Of a stretch of 54,628 nt of DNA, positions 20,224 to 29,526 are shown piece after piece. The translations under genes and the position numbers were made by a program. The notes beneath the pieces were generated by a model. It ran no database searches and was not told the origin of the DNA. It saw nothing but the letters and a program-made list of their open reading frames with translations. The DNA lies in contig JAGXTF010000045.1 of the NCBI GenBank assembly GCA_018333525.1, forward strand, positions 1 through 54,628. The letters are read 5' to 3'. The stretch comes from Bacteroidota bacterium (GTDB taxonomy: Bacteria > Bacteroidota > Bacteroidia > NS11-12g > UBA955). Within the stretch, counting starts at the first letter, position 1. Each line of letters opens with the position of its first letter.

Positions 20224-21753
20224 TTATTTTACGCTCATCAACTCGGTTTCGAATATGAGTGTGGCATCTCCGGGTATGGCTCCGCCTGCGCCTGAGGGTC
20301 CATAGCCCAGTTGTGATGGAATAATTAAAAGGTATTGTGCACCTGTTTTCATCAGGGCAATTCCCTCATCCCAGCCAGGTATTACATTTCCCTGTCCGAG
20401 TACAAATTCGATGGGCTGACCGCGGTCGTAACTATTATCGAAAACGGTTCCGTCTGCCAGCATTCCCTTGTAATGAACTGCAACTTTTTTACCACTTACT
20501 GCTGCATCACCGGTACCTTCTTTTTTCACGACATACCACAACCCGCTTGGAGTGGATTTGGCTTCAGGGTATCTCTTTAATACTTCCTCAGCATTTTGGG
20601 CAAAATCCAAATTGGCATCTGCTGCTTTGGCACTTACCAGTTCTGTTTCAAATACCAAAGTTGAATTTGGTGGAATTACACCACCTGCGCCATTTGCACC
20701 GTATCCAAGTTTGGATGGAATAATTAAAATGTATTTAGCCCCTTCGCGCATCAACATAATGCCTTCATCCCAACCTTTGATTACTTGTCCTACGCCAATT
20801 TTAAAGGCAATCGGCTCATTTCTGCTGTAACTGTTATCAAACTCAGTACCGTTTGCCAACATACCCTTGTAGTGTACAGAAACGCTCATGCCTTTTTCCA
20901 CTTTTGCTCCGGTGCCTTCCTGGGTTACCACATACCACAATCCGGATGCAGTTTTTTTAGCACCGGGGTAGCGCTTTAATACAGCAGCATCTTCGGTGGC
21001 AAAATCGCCGCCCTGAGACATGCTTTTTTGGTAATCCTTAAAAGAATTGCTATCTGCTACAAATTTGTACGCAGCATCTCCTTTTCTAATAATTCTAACA
21101 GATTTTATTTGGGTATTGGTGCGAACTTTATTGACTACATCAATACCTGAAACCACTTTGCCAAAAACGGTATGTCTGTTGTCCAGCCATGGAGTTGCAA
21201 CATGGGTGATGAAAAACTGGCTGCCGTTGGTGTTTGGTCCGCTGTTGGCCATACTCAGAATACCGGCACCATCGTGTTTTAACGATGTGTTGAATTCATC
21301 CTGAAAACTATATCCGGGTCCACCGGCTCCGGTACCTTGTGGATCCCCGCCCTGGATCATGAAATCCTGACCATCGCCATTGGCTTTGCTGATTACGCGG
21401 TGAAATTTAAGACCGTCGTAAAAAGGAACTCCAAAAGCTTTGGCTTCGTTTGGCAAGGTGCCTTCGGCCAGCCCAACAAAGTTGCAAACCGTTAATGGTG
21501 TTTTGTCAAAATGCAGTTTACAAACAATGATACCGCTGTCGGTATTGAATTCAGCATACATGCCGTCATCGTATTTCTGATAGTTTTCTTCCACTTTATA
21601 TTTGGTTATATAGGTTGTTTTTCCTTTGGATTCCTTGGCCACAATAGACTGGCTGCATGCCAGATTGTTCTTGGTGATTTTTGATGGCAGCTGGGCGTAA
21701 GTTGTTGCAATACTGCCAAAAAGAGCAGCACATGCAAGGATAATTTTATTCAT
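20224..21753 (-). CDS. Secreted three-domain prolyl isomerase (cyclophilin plus two FKBP)
   Basis: A 509-residue protein with a signal peptide (1-20). Residues about 68-224 are a cyclophilin domain: FHRV (118-121) holds the catalytic Arg, with [12 protein letters not shown] (131-142) and SQFFIT (178-183). Residues about 255-375 and 385-509 are two FKBP domains, each with [16 protein letters not shown] and FETEL landmarks. The two FKBP units, including the leading KRYP...GLWYVV linker, are near copies, so they arose by internal duplication. It likely catalyses proline isomerisation of exported proteins in the periplasm. The gene overlaps the MmcQ gene by 8 bases and is followed by a strong terminator. 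Confidence 0.93.
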   Translation of the reverse strand: MNKIILACAALFGSIATTYAQLPSKITKNNLACSQSIVAKESKGKTTYITKYKVEENYQKYDDGMYAEFNTDSGIIVCKLHFDKTPLTVCNFVGLAEGTLPNEAKAFGVPFYDGLKFHRVISKANGDGQDFMIQGGDPQGTGAGGPGYSFQDEFNTSLKHDGAGILSMANSGPNTNGSQFFITHVATPWLDNRHTVFGKVVSGIDVVNKVRTNTQIKSVRIIRKGDAAYKFVADSNSFKDYQKSMSQGGDFATEDAAVLKRYPGAKKTASGLWYVVTQEGTGAKVEKGMSVSVHYKGMLANGTEFDNSYSRNEPIAFKIGVGQVIKGWDEGIMLMREGAKYILIIPSKLGYGANGAGGVIPPNSTLVFETELVSAKAADANLDFAQNAEEVLKRYPEAKSTPSGLWYVVKKEGTGDAAVSGKKVAVHYKGMLADGTVFDNSYDRGQPIEFVLGQGNVIPGWDEGIALMKTGAQYLLIIPSQLGYGPSGAGGAIPGDATLIFETELMSVK

Positions 21754-22096
21754 GTAGGATTCGTTCTTTCAATTTCTTTGGCAACTTCCGTACCACTTCG
21801 TTATAGCTATGGTCTATCCAGTCCAAAATATCTTTTTCGTGGACGCCATCGAAATAAACGGTATTCCATTGCGTTTTGTTCATGTGATAGCCTGGTTGCA
21901 CCTGTTCAAATCTCTCCCTGAGTTCCATGGCATATTCAGGGTCGCATTTGAGGTTGATGCTGGAAAAGTCTTCGATATTACCCAAACAGAACATCTTGCC
22001 GCAAACCTTCCACACAATTACGTCCGGTCCGAAAGGGAAATCTTCCACCACTTCAGGTTTCCCCAAACAATAATTGCGGATAAGGTCAAATTGCAT
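21746..22096 (-). CDS. MmcQ/YjbR-family protein
   Basis: A 116-residue protein of the MmcQ/YjbR family (double-wing fold). Matching features are the start [21 protein letters not shown], the [11 protein letters not shown] strand, INLKCDP, the [12 protein letters not shown] core and [17 protein letters not shown] at the end. Family members are small cytoplasmic proteins sometimes called DNA-binding; the exact function is not settled. It is coupled to the prolyl isomerase downstream by an 8-base overlap and has a -7 box TAGTTTTG 19 bases upstream. Confidence 0.9.
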   Translation of the reverse strand: MQFDLIRNYCLGKPEVVEDFPFGPDVIVWKVCGKMFCLGNIEDFSSINLKCDPEYAMELRERFEQVQPGYHMNKTQWNTVYFDGVHEKDILDWIDHSYNEVVRKLPKKLKERILHE

Positions 22097-22115
22097 GTGG
22101 GTAAAATCGAAAGGG

Positions 22116-22123
22116 CAAAACTA
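22116..22123 (-). promoter_or_regulatory. Putative -7 box for the MmcQ/isomerase operon
   Basis: TAGTTTTG on the minus strand, 19 bases before the ATG at 22096. It faces away from the plus-strand box at 22135, with 11 bases between the two. Confidence 0.45.
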
Positions 22124-22134
22124 ATACGCGGCAT

Positions 22135-22142
22135 TAATTTTG
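22135..22142 (+). promoter_or_regulatory. Putative -7 box for the repeat-protein gene
   Basis: TAATTTTG matches TAnnTTTG and ends 11 bases before the ATG at 22154. The two divergent -7 boxes here are so close that the polymerases must compete for this site. Confidence 0.45.
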
Positions 22143-22153
22143 AAAAGTTTTTT

Positions 22154-23284
22154 ATGATGAGAATAGCAATTCTGGGCTTCCTGATATTCGTTTCGTTGCA
22201 ATTACAAGCGCAGGAAAATGGTAAGAGCAAACTGCCTAATGTGAGACATACAGCACTGGAATTCACCATGGATGGAATTGCCCTGTATAAGGGAAAACCA
22301 TTTACAGGCAGTTCGGTACTTCTGTGGGAAAACAACAAGGTGAATGAACAGTTCCATTGGGTAGAGGGTATTAAGGAAGGGCTGTACAGGGAATATACCA
22401 AAGATGGCACTCTGGTGACGGTTTTGAACTATTCAAATGGAACAAAGCACGGGCCATATGAATATTATTATGCAAATGGGCCGAAACAATCCGAAGGAAC
22501 ATTTGTGAACGGGGAACTGGACGGTCTGGTAACAGGATATTATGCAACCGGAATTAAAAAATACGCGGTAAATTACAGCAATGGTATACGCAATGGCGCA
22601 TCTTTAACATGGTTTAAAAATGGAGCTCCGGAGCAGGTGGCATTTTATGTAAATAACATTCCACAAGGGGAAGTTTTGGAATATTACCCCGATTCTTTGT
22701 TGTATTCCATCAGCGATTTTCAAATGGGAATTCGAAATGGAAGGCATTATCAATTTCACAGAAGAAGTGGTTGCCCTGCCATGGAAAGTTATTATAAAAA
22801 GGGCAAGCCGGATAGTGTGAAGCGCATTTGGAATGAACTGAATTGTTTACTGATTCAGGAGGAACATTATTTGCTTGGCAATAAACATGGTGTTTTTATT
22901 AAATACGATGCGAACGGAGATACACTTTCGGTAGAGAATTTTAAAAACAATATTTTGGATGGGGAATTCATGCAATGGGATTCACGAAAAGTGGCGCAGC
23001 CTGTACGATCTCGCAAAACCGGTCTGGATGTAAATTTATACACTATAGAACGCGGTGTGGATGTAATCGGTCAATTTAGCGAAGGGAAAAAAGATGGTTT
23101 CTGGCGTTATGGTATGTTTACCAATTACCAGCACAGAGAAGGCAATTATGCAGACGATGTGATGGTTGGGGAATGGCATTTTTTTGATTTAAATGGTAAA
23201 TTGCTGATGAAACAATGGTATGACGAAAGTGGAAATATTACAAAAGAAAAGAAATATAAAAGGCCCAGGAAAAACAATAAATAA
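22154..23284 (+). CDS. Secreted MORN/YwqK-type repeat protein
   Basis: A 376-residue protein with a signal peptide (about 1-20, ending LQAQ). It contains many copies of a 22-24-residue beta-hairpin repeat of the MORN/YwqK type, with recognisable units such as KHGPYEYYYANG, LDGLVTGYYATG and RNGASLTWFKNG, and later KDGFWRYGMF and MVGEWHFFDLNG. YwqK-type proteins are annotated as antitoxin-like because of Bacillus YwqK, but export and the lack of a toxin gene make that role unlikely here. A longer reading frame opens at 21809, but it runs antisense through the MmcQ gene; ATG at 22154 gives the signal peptide. It ends 3 bases before the uridine kinase start. Confidence 0.85.
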   Translation: MMRIAILGFLIFVSLQLQAQENGKSKLPNVRHTALEFTMDGIALYKGKPFTGSSVLLWENNKVNEQFHWVEGIKEGLYREYTKDGTLVTVLNYSNGTKHGPYEYYYANGPKQSEGTFVNGELDGLVTGYYATGIKKYAVNYSNGIRNGASLTWFKNGAPEQVAFYVNNIPQGEVLEYYPDSLLYSISDFQMGIRNGRHYQFHRRSGCPAMESYYKKGKPDSVKRIWNELNCLLIQEEHYLLGNKHGVFIKYDANGDTLSVENFKNNILDGEFMQWDSRKVAQPVRSRKTGLDVNLYTIERGVDVIGQFSEGKKDGFWRYGMFTNYQHREGNYADDVMVGEWHFFDLNGKLLMKQWYDESGNITKEKKYKRPRKNNK

Positions 23285-23287
23285 GGC

Positions 23288-23923
23288 TTGACAAAACCAC
23301 TGTTAATAGGTATTTCAGGAATAAGCGGATCGGGTAAATCTTATTACCTCGATCAAATTAAAAATCATTTTAAAACTATGGTTACTGCTATAAGTTTTGA
23401 TGATTATTACAGGCCCATTTCAGAACAAAAACCAGATGAAAACGGTATGCTGAACTTCGACCTGCCGGATTCTGTAGATCATGAAAAACTGCTGTTGGAT
23501 TTGCATCAGCTCATTTCCGGACATCCGGTTGTGATTCAAAAATACCGGTTTGAGAACTTTGAAGCGCCGCAGGAAACTGAAATTTTAGCTCCGGCTCAAA
23601 TTGTGGTAGTAGAGGGCTTGTTTACGTTTGAAATTGAAGCTTGTAATTCATTGTTAAATCACAGAGTTTTTGTAGAATCAGACGCAGAGATAGCACTGGA
23701 ACGCAGGTTGAGGAGAGATACGCAGGAACGCGGAATACCGGCAGATCGCAGTATTTATCAATGGAAATACCATGTGACTTCAGCCTGGGAAAAATACATA
23801 CTTCCGCATCGCGATACCTGTGATTTAATTTTGGAGAATTCAACAGAAGGCACCGGAAATAGCATATTACTATTTGAAAAAATAGATTCCTGGTTGGATA
23901 GTTTCCTGAAAAATCAACTTTAA
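23288..23923 (+). CDS. udk: Uridine kinase-like P-loop kinase
   Basis: A 211-residue P-loop NTPase of the uridine kinase/phosphoribulokinase fold. The Walker A motif is GISGISGSGKS (8-18). The nucleoside-binding segment is ISFDDYYRP, and the arginine-rich lid is ERRLRRDTQERG. It would phosphorylate uridine or cytidine in pyrimidine salvage, though the specificity could differ. The start is TTG at 23288, right after the preceding stop; the first residues KPLLIGISGISGSG fit, and no ATG precedes the P-loop. It ends 1 base before the convergent Fe-S protein gene. Confidence 0.85.
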   Translation: MTKPLLIGISGISGSGKSYYLDQIKNHFKTMVTAISFDDYYRPISEQKPDENGMLNFDLPDSVDHEKLLLDLHQLISGHPVVIQKYRFENFEAPQETEILAPAQIVVVEGLFTFEIEACNSLLNHRVFVESDAEIALERRLRRDTQERGIPADRSIYQWKYHVTSAWEKYILPHRDTCDLILENSTEGTGNSILLFEKIDSWLDSFLKNQL

Positions 23924-23924
23924 T

Positions 23925-24155
23925 TTATTTTGACTTTTCAATACTCAATGCCCCGGAAGGACATTGGCTTACCTGTTGTATTATTTCTTCTGTATTGGCC
24001 GACATTGGCGTAATCCAGGGTCTTTGCAAGGGATGGAATACAGCGGGTAATTCTTTCCAGCAACGCGTGCTGTGGATACATAACCAGGGCTTCCATACAA
24101 TGGTGATATCGCCGTTGGAGTAACGCATTTCGCGGTTTGGCCTTTCTTCCTGCAT
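23925..24155 (-). CDS. Mono-cluster Fe-S binding protein (YjdI/Fer4_19 type)
   Basis: A 76-residue protein matching the divergent 4Fe-4S mono-cluster domain of E. coli YjdI. Cluster-type residues are Cys26 and Cys32 in LCIHSTRC, then Cys65 in QCPSGAL, with RPWITP between them. Only three cysteines are present, as is usual for this family, so the fourth ligand is uncertain. ATG at 24155 is chosen over a TTG at 24182, which lies in a -7 box. In other bacteria this domain is often paired with a CDGSH or acetyltransferase domain; none is adjacent. Confidence 0.85.
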   Translation of the reverse strand: MQEERPNREMRYSNGDITIVWKPWLCIHSTRCWKELPAVFHPLQRPWITPMSANTEEIIQQVSQCPSGALSIEKSK

Positions 24156-24179
24156 TCGAATGGTTAAAATTAAGGAATT

Positions 24180-24187
24180 CAAAAATA
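24180..24187 (-). promoter_or_regulatory. Putative -7 box for the Fe-S protein gene
   Basis: TATTTTTG on the minus strand, 24 bases before the ATG at 24155. Confidence 0.4.
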
Positions 24188-24307
24188 AGTGTAAACAATT
24201 AGAATTAACACCTTAAGATTTCTGTCCGTTTTCTTTTCCTTTCCCAATTCTATTCTTTTTTTCAATATCCATTTTAAATTCTGGTAGAACTGCTCTCTGG
24301 AAATGCA

Positions 24308-24315
24308 TAATTTTG
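24308..24315 (+). promoter_or_regulatory. Putative -7 box for the ChaN-like gene
   Basis: TAATTTTG matches TAnnTTTG and ends only 3 bases before the ATG at 24319. A TTG at 24313, which would add two residues, falls within this box. No good -33 element is seen. Confidence 0.35.
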
Positions 24316-24318
24316 GGC

Positions 24319-25188
24319 ATGCAAAAAAACATAAAGTGGCTGGCATTATGGATTTTGATTTCAGCTTTTGGAATGAAAGGAGATAAGCCTGCTTACACCA
24401 TTTTTAATGGAAAAGGGAAAAGGGTGGAATATCAAAAAATGCTGGATGCGGCGTTGAAAGCAGACGTGGTACTATTTGGGGAATTGCACAACAATCCGAT
24501 TTGCCACTGGCTGGAGCTGGAACTCACCAAGGATATTTATAAGACGAAATTAAATGACCTGGTATTGGGCGCAGAAATGTTTGAATCCGATAACCAAAAA
24601 GCATTGGATTCCTTTCTTGAAGGCCATTATGATGCCAAACAACTGAAACAGGCTGCGCGCCTATGGCCCAATTACAATACGGATTATGAACCATTGGTAG
24701 CTTTTGCTAAAGAAAAGAAATTGAATTTTGTCGCATCCAATATTCCAAGACGTTATGCGAGACTGGTCAATAGCCGTGGATTTGAAGGATTAGACACCCT
24801 CAGTTACCGCGAAAAACTGTGGATTGCACCATTGCCAATTATGTATGACAGCTCACTTCCCGGATATGCGGAAATTCTAAAAGCAATGGGAGGCAGTGGG
24901 CATGGAAGTAAGAATATTGCAAAGGCACAGGCAAGTAAAGATGCAACTATGGCATATTTTATTGTGAAAAATCTGGCAGAAGGGAAGGCATTTATTCATT
25001 ACAACGGAACCTACCACAGCAACAATTACGAAGGAATAGTCTGGTATCTAAAAAAATACAAACCGGGAATTAAGATTGTGACAATTGCATCCGCAGAACA
25101 AGGGGACATCCGGGTTATTGACAACGATAATAAAGGACTGGCCGACTTTACGATAATTGTAACAGAAAGCATGACAAAAACGTATTGA
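24319..25188 (+). CDS. ChaN-like heme/iron-uptake associated protein
   Basis: A 289-residue secreted protein of the ChaN family (Haem_bd_uptake fold). It has a signal sequence (about 1-20) without a clear lipobox. The core motifs are VVLFGELHNNPICHWLELEL, LVLGAEMFESDNQ, NFVASNIPRRYARLV and FIHYNGTYHSNNYEGIVWYL. ChaN proteins bind heme, and one structural class includes proteins with gate-like metal sites (Glu/His in GELHNN, His in YHSNN). The biological substrate is not proven. It precedes a TonB-dependent receptor on the same strand by 77 bases, consistent with nutrient uptake. Confidence 0.82.
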   Translation: MQKNIKWLALWILISAFGMKGDKPAYTIFNGKGKRVEYQKMLDAALKADVVLFGELHNNPICHWLELELTKDIYKTKLNDLVLGAEMFESDNQKALDSFLEGHYDAKQLKQAARLWPNYNTDYEPLVAFAKEKKLNFVASNIPRRYARLVNSRGFEGLDTLSYREKLWIAPLPIMYDSSLPGYAEILKAMGGSGHGSKNIAKAQASKDATMAYFIVKNLAEGKAFIHYNGTYHSNNYEGIVWYLKKYKPGIKIVTIASAEQGDIRVIDNDNKGLADFTIIVTESMTKTY

Positions 25189-25265
25189 AAGTGATTTGTC
25201 ATTTTTAATCGAAATTTCTTCTCATTCAGAATATTATGTTACCCCTAAGAGTTAATTGCACATTT

Positions 25266-27626
25266 ATGTATTTACGAAATTGTATTTTTTTCTTTGCAAC
25301 TTTCTTTGGTTCATTAAATGCCCAAAATCTTTATCAGGTTTATGGAAATGTTTCAGATTCACTTTCCGGAGAAAAAATAGTTTCCTGTATCGTTCTTGAA
25401 AATGGGAAACCACTTGCCGGCACAGCATCTTCAGGTAATTACAATGTACAGTTACCCGCTGGAAAACATATATTGGAATTCAGCACGGTTGGGTATATCA
25501 AAAAACAAATTGAAGTGGATTTACAAGCAGATTATGCACTGCATGTAGAATTGATTTTTGCCAAAACCCTTGGGGAAGCGGTAATTACAGCAGAAAAAGC
25601 GGAAAATATTGCAGAAACCAGTCGCATTGGAAATATTTCTATTCCTGCACAGGCAATTAAAAAAATTCCAACCATGTTCGGCGAAAGCGATGTATTGAAA
25701 GTATTGCAATTGCTGCCCGGAGTAAAACCCGGAATGGAAGGTACCAGTGGTTTGTATGTGCGCGGCGGAAGCCCGGATCAGAATTTGATTTTACTGGATG
25801 GCACGCCACTCTACAATGTTTCACATTTATATGGATTTTTCTCTGTATTCAATACCGATGCCCTGAATCATGTGGAACTTACAAAGGGTGGGTTTCCTGC
25901 CAGATATGGCGGCAGATTGTCATCGGTATTGGATCTTACCCTTAAAGACGGCAATATGCGCAAATGGCGCGGTTCCGCAAACCTGGGTTTGATTAGTTCC
26001 AGTGGCACGGTAGAAGGACCAATTTGGAAAGATAAAATTTCTGTAATTGTTTCAGCGCGCAGAACCTATCTGGATGCTTTGTATCAACCGCTGTTGCGCA
26101 CCGCTTCCTATAATTCGTATGCCAAACAGGGATATTATTTTTATGATTTAAACGGAAAAATCAATATTCGTCCCACTTCCAAAGATCAGATTTTGTTGAG
26201 TTGGTACAGTGGGGATGACAAATTTTACAACAACGTAAAGCCCAATGAGTTTTTATACGATGGCAAAATTTATAAAAACGAAGCCAAAGATGAACTGGGC
26301 TGGGGAAACCGCCTGGCAGCAGCCAGATGGAACCATCGCATATCGCCGAAGATGACTTCCTCGCTCATTGCAAATTTTACCCGTTACCAATATCGCGTTT
26401 ACCAAATGAGTAACCAAAGTGAAAGCAATGATACCGGAGTGATAACCAATAGTTTTGGAAGAGATTTTCGCAGTCTGGTAAAAGATTACGGATTGAAATA
26501 CGACATCGATTACAATCCCAATAATAAAAATGCGATGAAATTTGGGGCGAACATTATTTACCATCAGTTTTCACCGGGTGCAACAGTTTATAAATTGCAG
26601 GATGATGCCGCCGCTACCAAATTCGACAGCACATTGGGAAGCAGTACAGTAAGGGCAATTGAAAATTATGTATATGCAGAAAACGATATGATTTTAACTC
26701 CGAAATGGAAGGTAAATTATGGTTTGCATTACAGCCAGTTTCACCTGAAGGATAAAATGTACCACAGCCTGCAGCCAAGAATCTCTGCCAGATATTTATT
26801 GCCCAGAGATTATGCAATAAAATTCTCATTTGTGCGCATGCAGCAATACATTCATTTGCTTACCAACAGCACCATTGGCCTTCCAACGGATTTGTGGGTG
26901 CCCAGTGTGAAGGAATTAAAGCCGGAGCACAGCTACCAGTATAATTTGGGAATTGCGAAGACCCTGATGAAAAAATACCTGTTTACCGTTGAAGGATATT
27001 ACAAAACCATGGTTGGTGTTTTGGATTATAAAAACGGCGCAAATTTTTATAGCAGTTACGAAGATTGGTTTAAAAAAGTGGAGTCTGGTAAAGGAAGAAG
27101 TTTTGGACTGGAAGTTTTTTTACAAAGGAAAATTGGAAAATTAAACGGATGGATCAGCTATACTTTGAGCAAAACAGACCGAATATTTCCAACTATAAAT
27201 TTTGGAGAGAGGTTCCCGTATAAATACGATAGCAGGCATAATGGAAGCATTGTAATGATTTATGATGTGGACAAGAAACATACTTTAGGGCTTACATGGG
27301 TGTATTCTACAGGAAATGCATTTACACTGGCAAATACACAAACTGTGGGTGTAAATCCACAAGGACAGTTGGTACAGGTAACAACCTTTGACAAGCGCAA
27401 TCAATTTCGCGGTGCAGATTACCACAGGCTGGATTTGATGTATACCTTTCATTATCCCAAAAAATGGGGAGAGGTTATGGTGAACGCCGGATTATATAAT
27501 ACTTACAGCAGGGTTAATCCGTTTTATTATACCATTGATTTTGATTCCAATCAAAAGAAACAGATATACAGAGTGGGCTTGTTTCCTGTGCTGCCATTTC
27601 TCACTTTCAATTTCACATTTAAATGA
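25266..27626 (+). CDS. TonB-dependent outer membrane receptor
   Basis: A 786-residue receptor. The signal peptide (about 1-21) is followed by a carboxypeptidase-like regulatory domain (about 22-105), whose GKPLAGTASSGNYNVQLPAGKHILEF strands are typical. The plug follows, with LLPGVKPGMEGTSGLYVRGGSPDQNLILLDG and GGFPARYGGRLSSVLDL. A C-terminal barrel rich in aromatic strands ends in FLTFNFTFK, with terminal Phe-x-Phe. It should import a large substrate using the proton motive force. ATG at 25266 is preferred over the codon at 25236 because it gives the compact signal peptide. It overlaps the first DUF4249 gene by 4 bases, so ligand binding and uptake by all three proteins is plausible. Confidence 0.92.
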   Translation: MYLRNCIFFFATFFGSLNAQNLYQVYGNVSDSLSGEKIVSCIVLENGKPLAGTASSGNYNVQLPAGKHILEFSTVGYIKKQIEVDLQADYALHVELIFAKTLGEAVITAEKAENIAETSRIGNISIPAQAIKKIPTMFGESDVLKVLQLLPGVKPGMEGTSGLYVRGGSPDQNLILLDGTPLYNVSHLYGFFSVFNTDALNHVELTKGGFPARYGGRLSSVLDLTLKDGNMRKWRGSANLGLISSSGTVEGPIWKDKISVIVSARRTYLDALYQPLLRTASYNSYAKQGYYFYDLNGKINIRPTSKDQILLSWYSGDDKFYNNVKPNEFLYDGKIYKNEAKDELGWGNRLAAARWNHRISPKMTSSLIANFTRYQYRVYQMSNQSESNDTGVITNSFGRDFRSLVKDYGLKYDIDYNPNNKNAMKFGANIIYHQFSPGATVYKLQDDAAATKFDSTLGSSTVRAIENYVYAENDMILTPKWKVNYGLHYSQFHLKDKMYHSLQPRISARYLLPRDYAIKFSFVRMQQYIHLLTNSTIGLPTDLWVPSVKELKPEHSYQYNLGIAKTLMKKYLFTVEGYYKTMVGVLDYKNGANFYSSYEDWFKKVESGKGRSFGLEVFLQRKIGKLNGWISYTLSKTDRIFPTINFGERFPYKYDSRHNGSIVMIYDVDKKHTLGLTWVYSTGNAFTLANTQTVGVNPQGQLVQVTTFDKRNQFRGADYHRLDLMYTFHYPKKWGEVMVNAGLYNTYSRVNPFYYTIDFDSNQKKQIYRVGLFPVLPFLTFNFTFK

Positions 27627-28582
27627 GAATTATGGTATATTTAGCAGTGATTATTTCATTTGGTTCTTCCTGCCAAAAAGCGGAGAAAATTGAAAAAATA
27701 CCTGTTGAAAGTAAATTGTGTGTTTTGGGTATGCAGGAAACTGGAAAGAATTTTGAATTTATGATATTCAGAACTTTGTCCGTTTTAGACAATGCAGATG
27801 TTAGTAAACAGCGCACGGATGCTACGGTTTACCTTTACCATAATGGGTTTTGTGTGGATACCATAAAATACAATGCACTACAACAAAAATATATTTCAAA
27901 AGTATCCTCTGTTGCAGGAGAAATATATTCCATAAAGGTAAGTTGCAAAGGATTTCAGGATGTTTATGCAGAAACGGTAATGGTAAATCCTGTAACAGTT
28001 TCAGGTGCAGTTACCTATTCAAATCGCATATATGGAAAGGATGGAGTATATGATTATACGTTTTTAAATAATTGCAGAATTTCTACCGATATCAATCCCG
28101 GAAATCATTCCAATGGTATGGTTATTTCCATTTTAGAGCAATGGAATACGAATCCAAATTCTTTTACCTGGTTTAATAAATGGACCACCACATCAAAGGA
28201 AATTTCTCCATTAAATACCACTGAATATAACAGATTTCAACCTGATATTACTACAAACAGCACTGTGAATCGAAATAATCCGAATACATTTATATGTTTG
28301 AATCAGGAATCTAAAATTTTAAAAATAGAATTTATACCAAAAGACCAAAAGGTAAAATTCGCTTTTACTACCTATAACAGAAGTGATTCTATGTCTAAAT
28401 TTGTTTTAAATATTAGAAACATGGAAAAAAATGCTTTCGAGTATACCAATGCCATGGCTTTATATGTTGCATCAGAAGACAATGTATTTCAGGATCCGGT
28501 TCAGTTATATTCAAATATTAAAAATGGGGAAGGTGTTTTCGGTTCTTACACCAATGATACATTATTTTTAAAAGTAAAATGA
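27623..28582 (+). CDS. DUF4249-family lipoprotein, copy 1
   Basis: A 319-residue predicted lipoprotein (signal to Cys17 in FGSSC). The N-terminal beta-sandwich has the DUF4249 landmarks: LSVLDNADVSKQRTDATVYLY, then the GEIYSIKVSCKGF strand, which resembles the SusD-partner surface domains. The C-terminal half contains a strand-rich region ending FGSYTNDTLFLKV. DUF4249 proteins are a Bacteroidota family of unknown function, almost always next to a TonB-dependent receptor. The ATG overlaps the receptor stop by 4 bases. The next gene is a diverged paralogue. Confidence 0.82.
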   Translation: MRIMVYLAVIISFGSSCQKAEKIEKIPVESKLCVLGMQETGKNFEFMIFRTLSVLDNADVSKQRTDATVYLYHNGFCVDTIKYNALQQKYISKVSSVAGEIYSIKVSCKGFQDVYAETVMVNPVTVSGAVTYSNRIYGKDGVYDYTFLNNCRISTDINPGNHSNGMVISILEQWNTNPNSFTWFNKWTTTSKEISPLNTTEYNRFQPDITTNSTVNRNNPNTFICLNQESKILKIEFIPKDQKVKFAFTTYNRSDSMSKFVLNIRNMEKNAFEYTNAMALYVASEDNVFQDPVQLYSNIKNGEGVFGSYTNDTLFLKVK

Positions 28583-29520
28583 AAAGATATTTATCCATTA
28601 TATCGCTTGTATTCCTGTTGTTTTCATGCAGAAAAGTTGAAAAAATAGAGAATATCGGAAACATACAACCCAGGCTCTGCCTCAATTGTGTGCTGATGAA
28701 AGGTTCTGTGCCTCAAATCTATCTCAATAAAAGTTTGTCTGCACTGGATAATGCACCTATGAAATCCGTTCCCAATGCCTTAGTGCTTATTTACAAAAAC
28801 GGTTTGTTGCTGGATACTGCAAAATATATTTCGTCAAGCACTTGTTATGGCAGCAGTAAATTTATACCTGAAACCGGGGTTGCATATACGATTAAAGCAT
28901 CGGCAAAAGGTTATGATCCGGTCGAAGCCAATGCCTATCTGCCAAATGATGTTGTCACTTCAGGAGTGTCTATTGAAATCAAACAAAAAGAATTGGACAG
29001 CAGTAATTTTGGCGCGGGTTGGAAATATTACGGACGATTTAAATCGGGCACCATTAAATGCAGTTTTATGGATGAATCTGGGGTGAAAAACCGGTATATG
29101 ATTACCATTGATGAAGGTTGGAAAAACAGCCATAGCAATGACTATTATTTCAACAGCTGGGTTTGTGATAATGAAGGGGTGGAGACCATTGACAATTTCG
29201 ATTATTCTTATGGTACCGGGGGTAAATCCTATTTTTTAAATGATGATTTATATGATGGAAAGAAAATTGATTTGGAATTTAATACCGAATCAGAGTACAA
29301 CACATTTATGAGTCCCGGAGACACACTGGAGTATTATTCCATTCGCATTTATTCATTTACCGAAGATTTTTCGAAACATGTTTATACTGTAAAAATAAAC
29401 GATCAAAATCAGAACAATCCTTTTTCGGAACCCGTACAAATATTTAGTAATGTGAAAGGCGGATATGGTGCATTTGGCGGGCAAAGTATCAGAGAAATGC
29501 TCGTTGCATTTCCGAAATAA
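28579..29520 (+). CDS. DUF4249-family lipoprotein, copy 2
   Basis: A 313-residue predicted lipoprotein (signal to Cys17 in LLFSC, followed by RKVEKIENIG). It shares the plan of the preceding protein: CRKVEKIE at the mature N-terminus versus CQKAEKIE; LSALDNAPMKSVPNALVLIY versus LSVLDNADVSKQRTDATVYLY; a GVAYTIKASAKGYD strand; and the closing FSEPVQIFSNVKGGYGAFGG versus FQDPVQLYSNIKNGEGVFGS. The sequences have diverged well in between, so this is an old duplication. It overlaps copy 1 by 4 bases and ends 6 bases before a convergent gene. Confidence 0.82.
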   Translation: MKRYLSIISLVFLLFSCRKVEKIENIGNIQPRLCLNCVLMKGSVPQIYLNKSLSALDNAPMKSVPNALVLIYKNGLLLDTAKYISSSTCYGSSKFIPETGVAYTIKASAKGYDPVEANAYLPNDVVTSGVSIEIKQKELDSSNFGAGWKYYGRFKSGTIKCSFMDESGVKNRYMITIDEGWKNSHSNDYYFNSWVCDNEGVETIDNFDYSYGTGGKSYFLNDDLYDGKKIDLEFNTESEYNTFMSPGDTLEYYSIRIYSFTEDFSKHVYTVKINDQNQNNPFSEPVQIFSNVKGGYGAFGGQSIREMLVAFPK

Positions 29521-29526
29521 TTTACT

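Noticed and set aside
21809-22153. N-terminal extension of the MORN-type protein
   Set aside because: It runs antisense through MmcQ/YjbR, lacks a signal peptide, and the ATG at 22154 has a signal sequence and a -7 box.
23938-24198. Second minus-strand frame overlapping the Fe-S protein
   Set aside because: Its translation has no cluster motif, while the other frame matches YjdI clearly.
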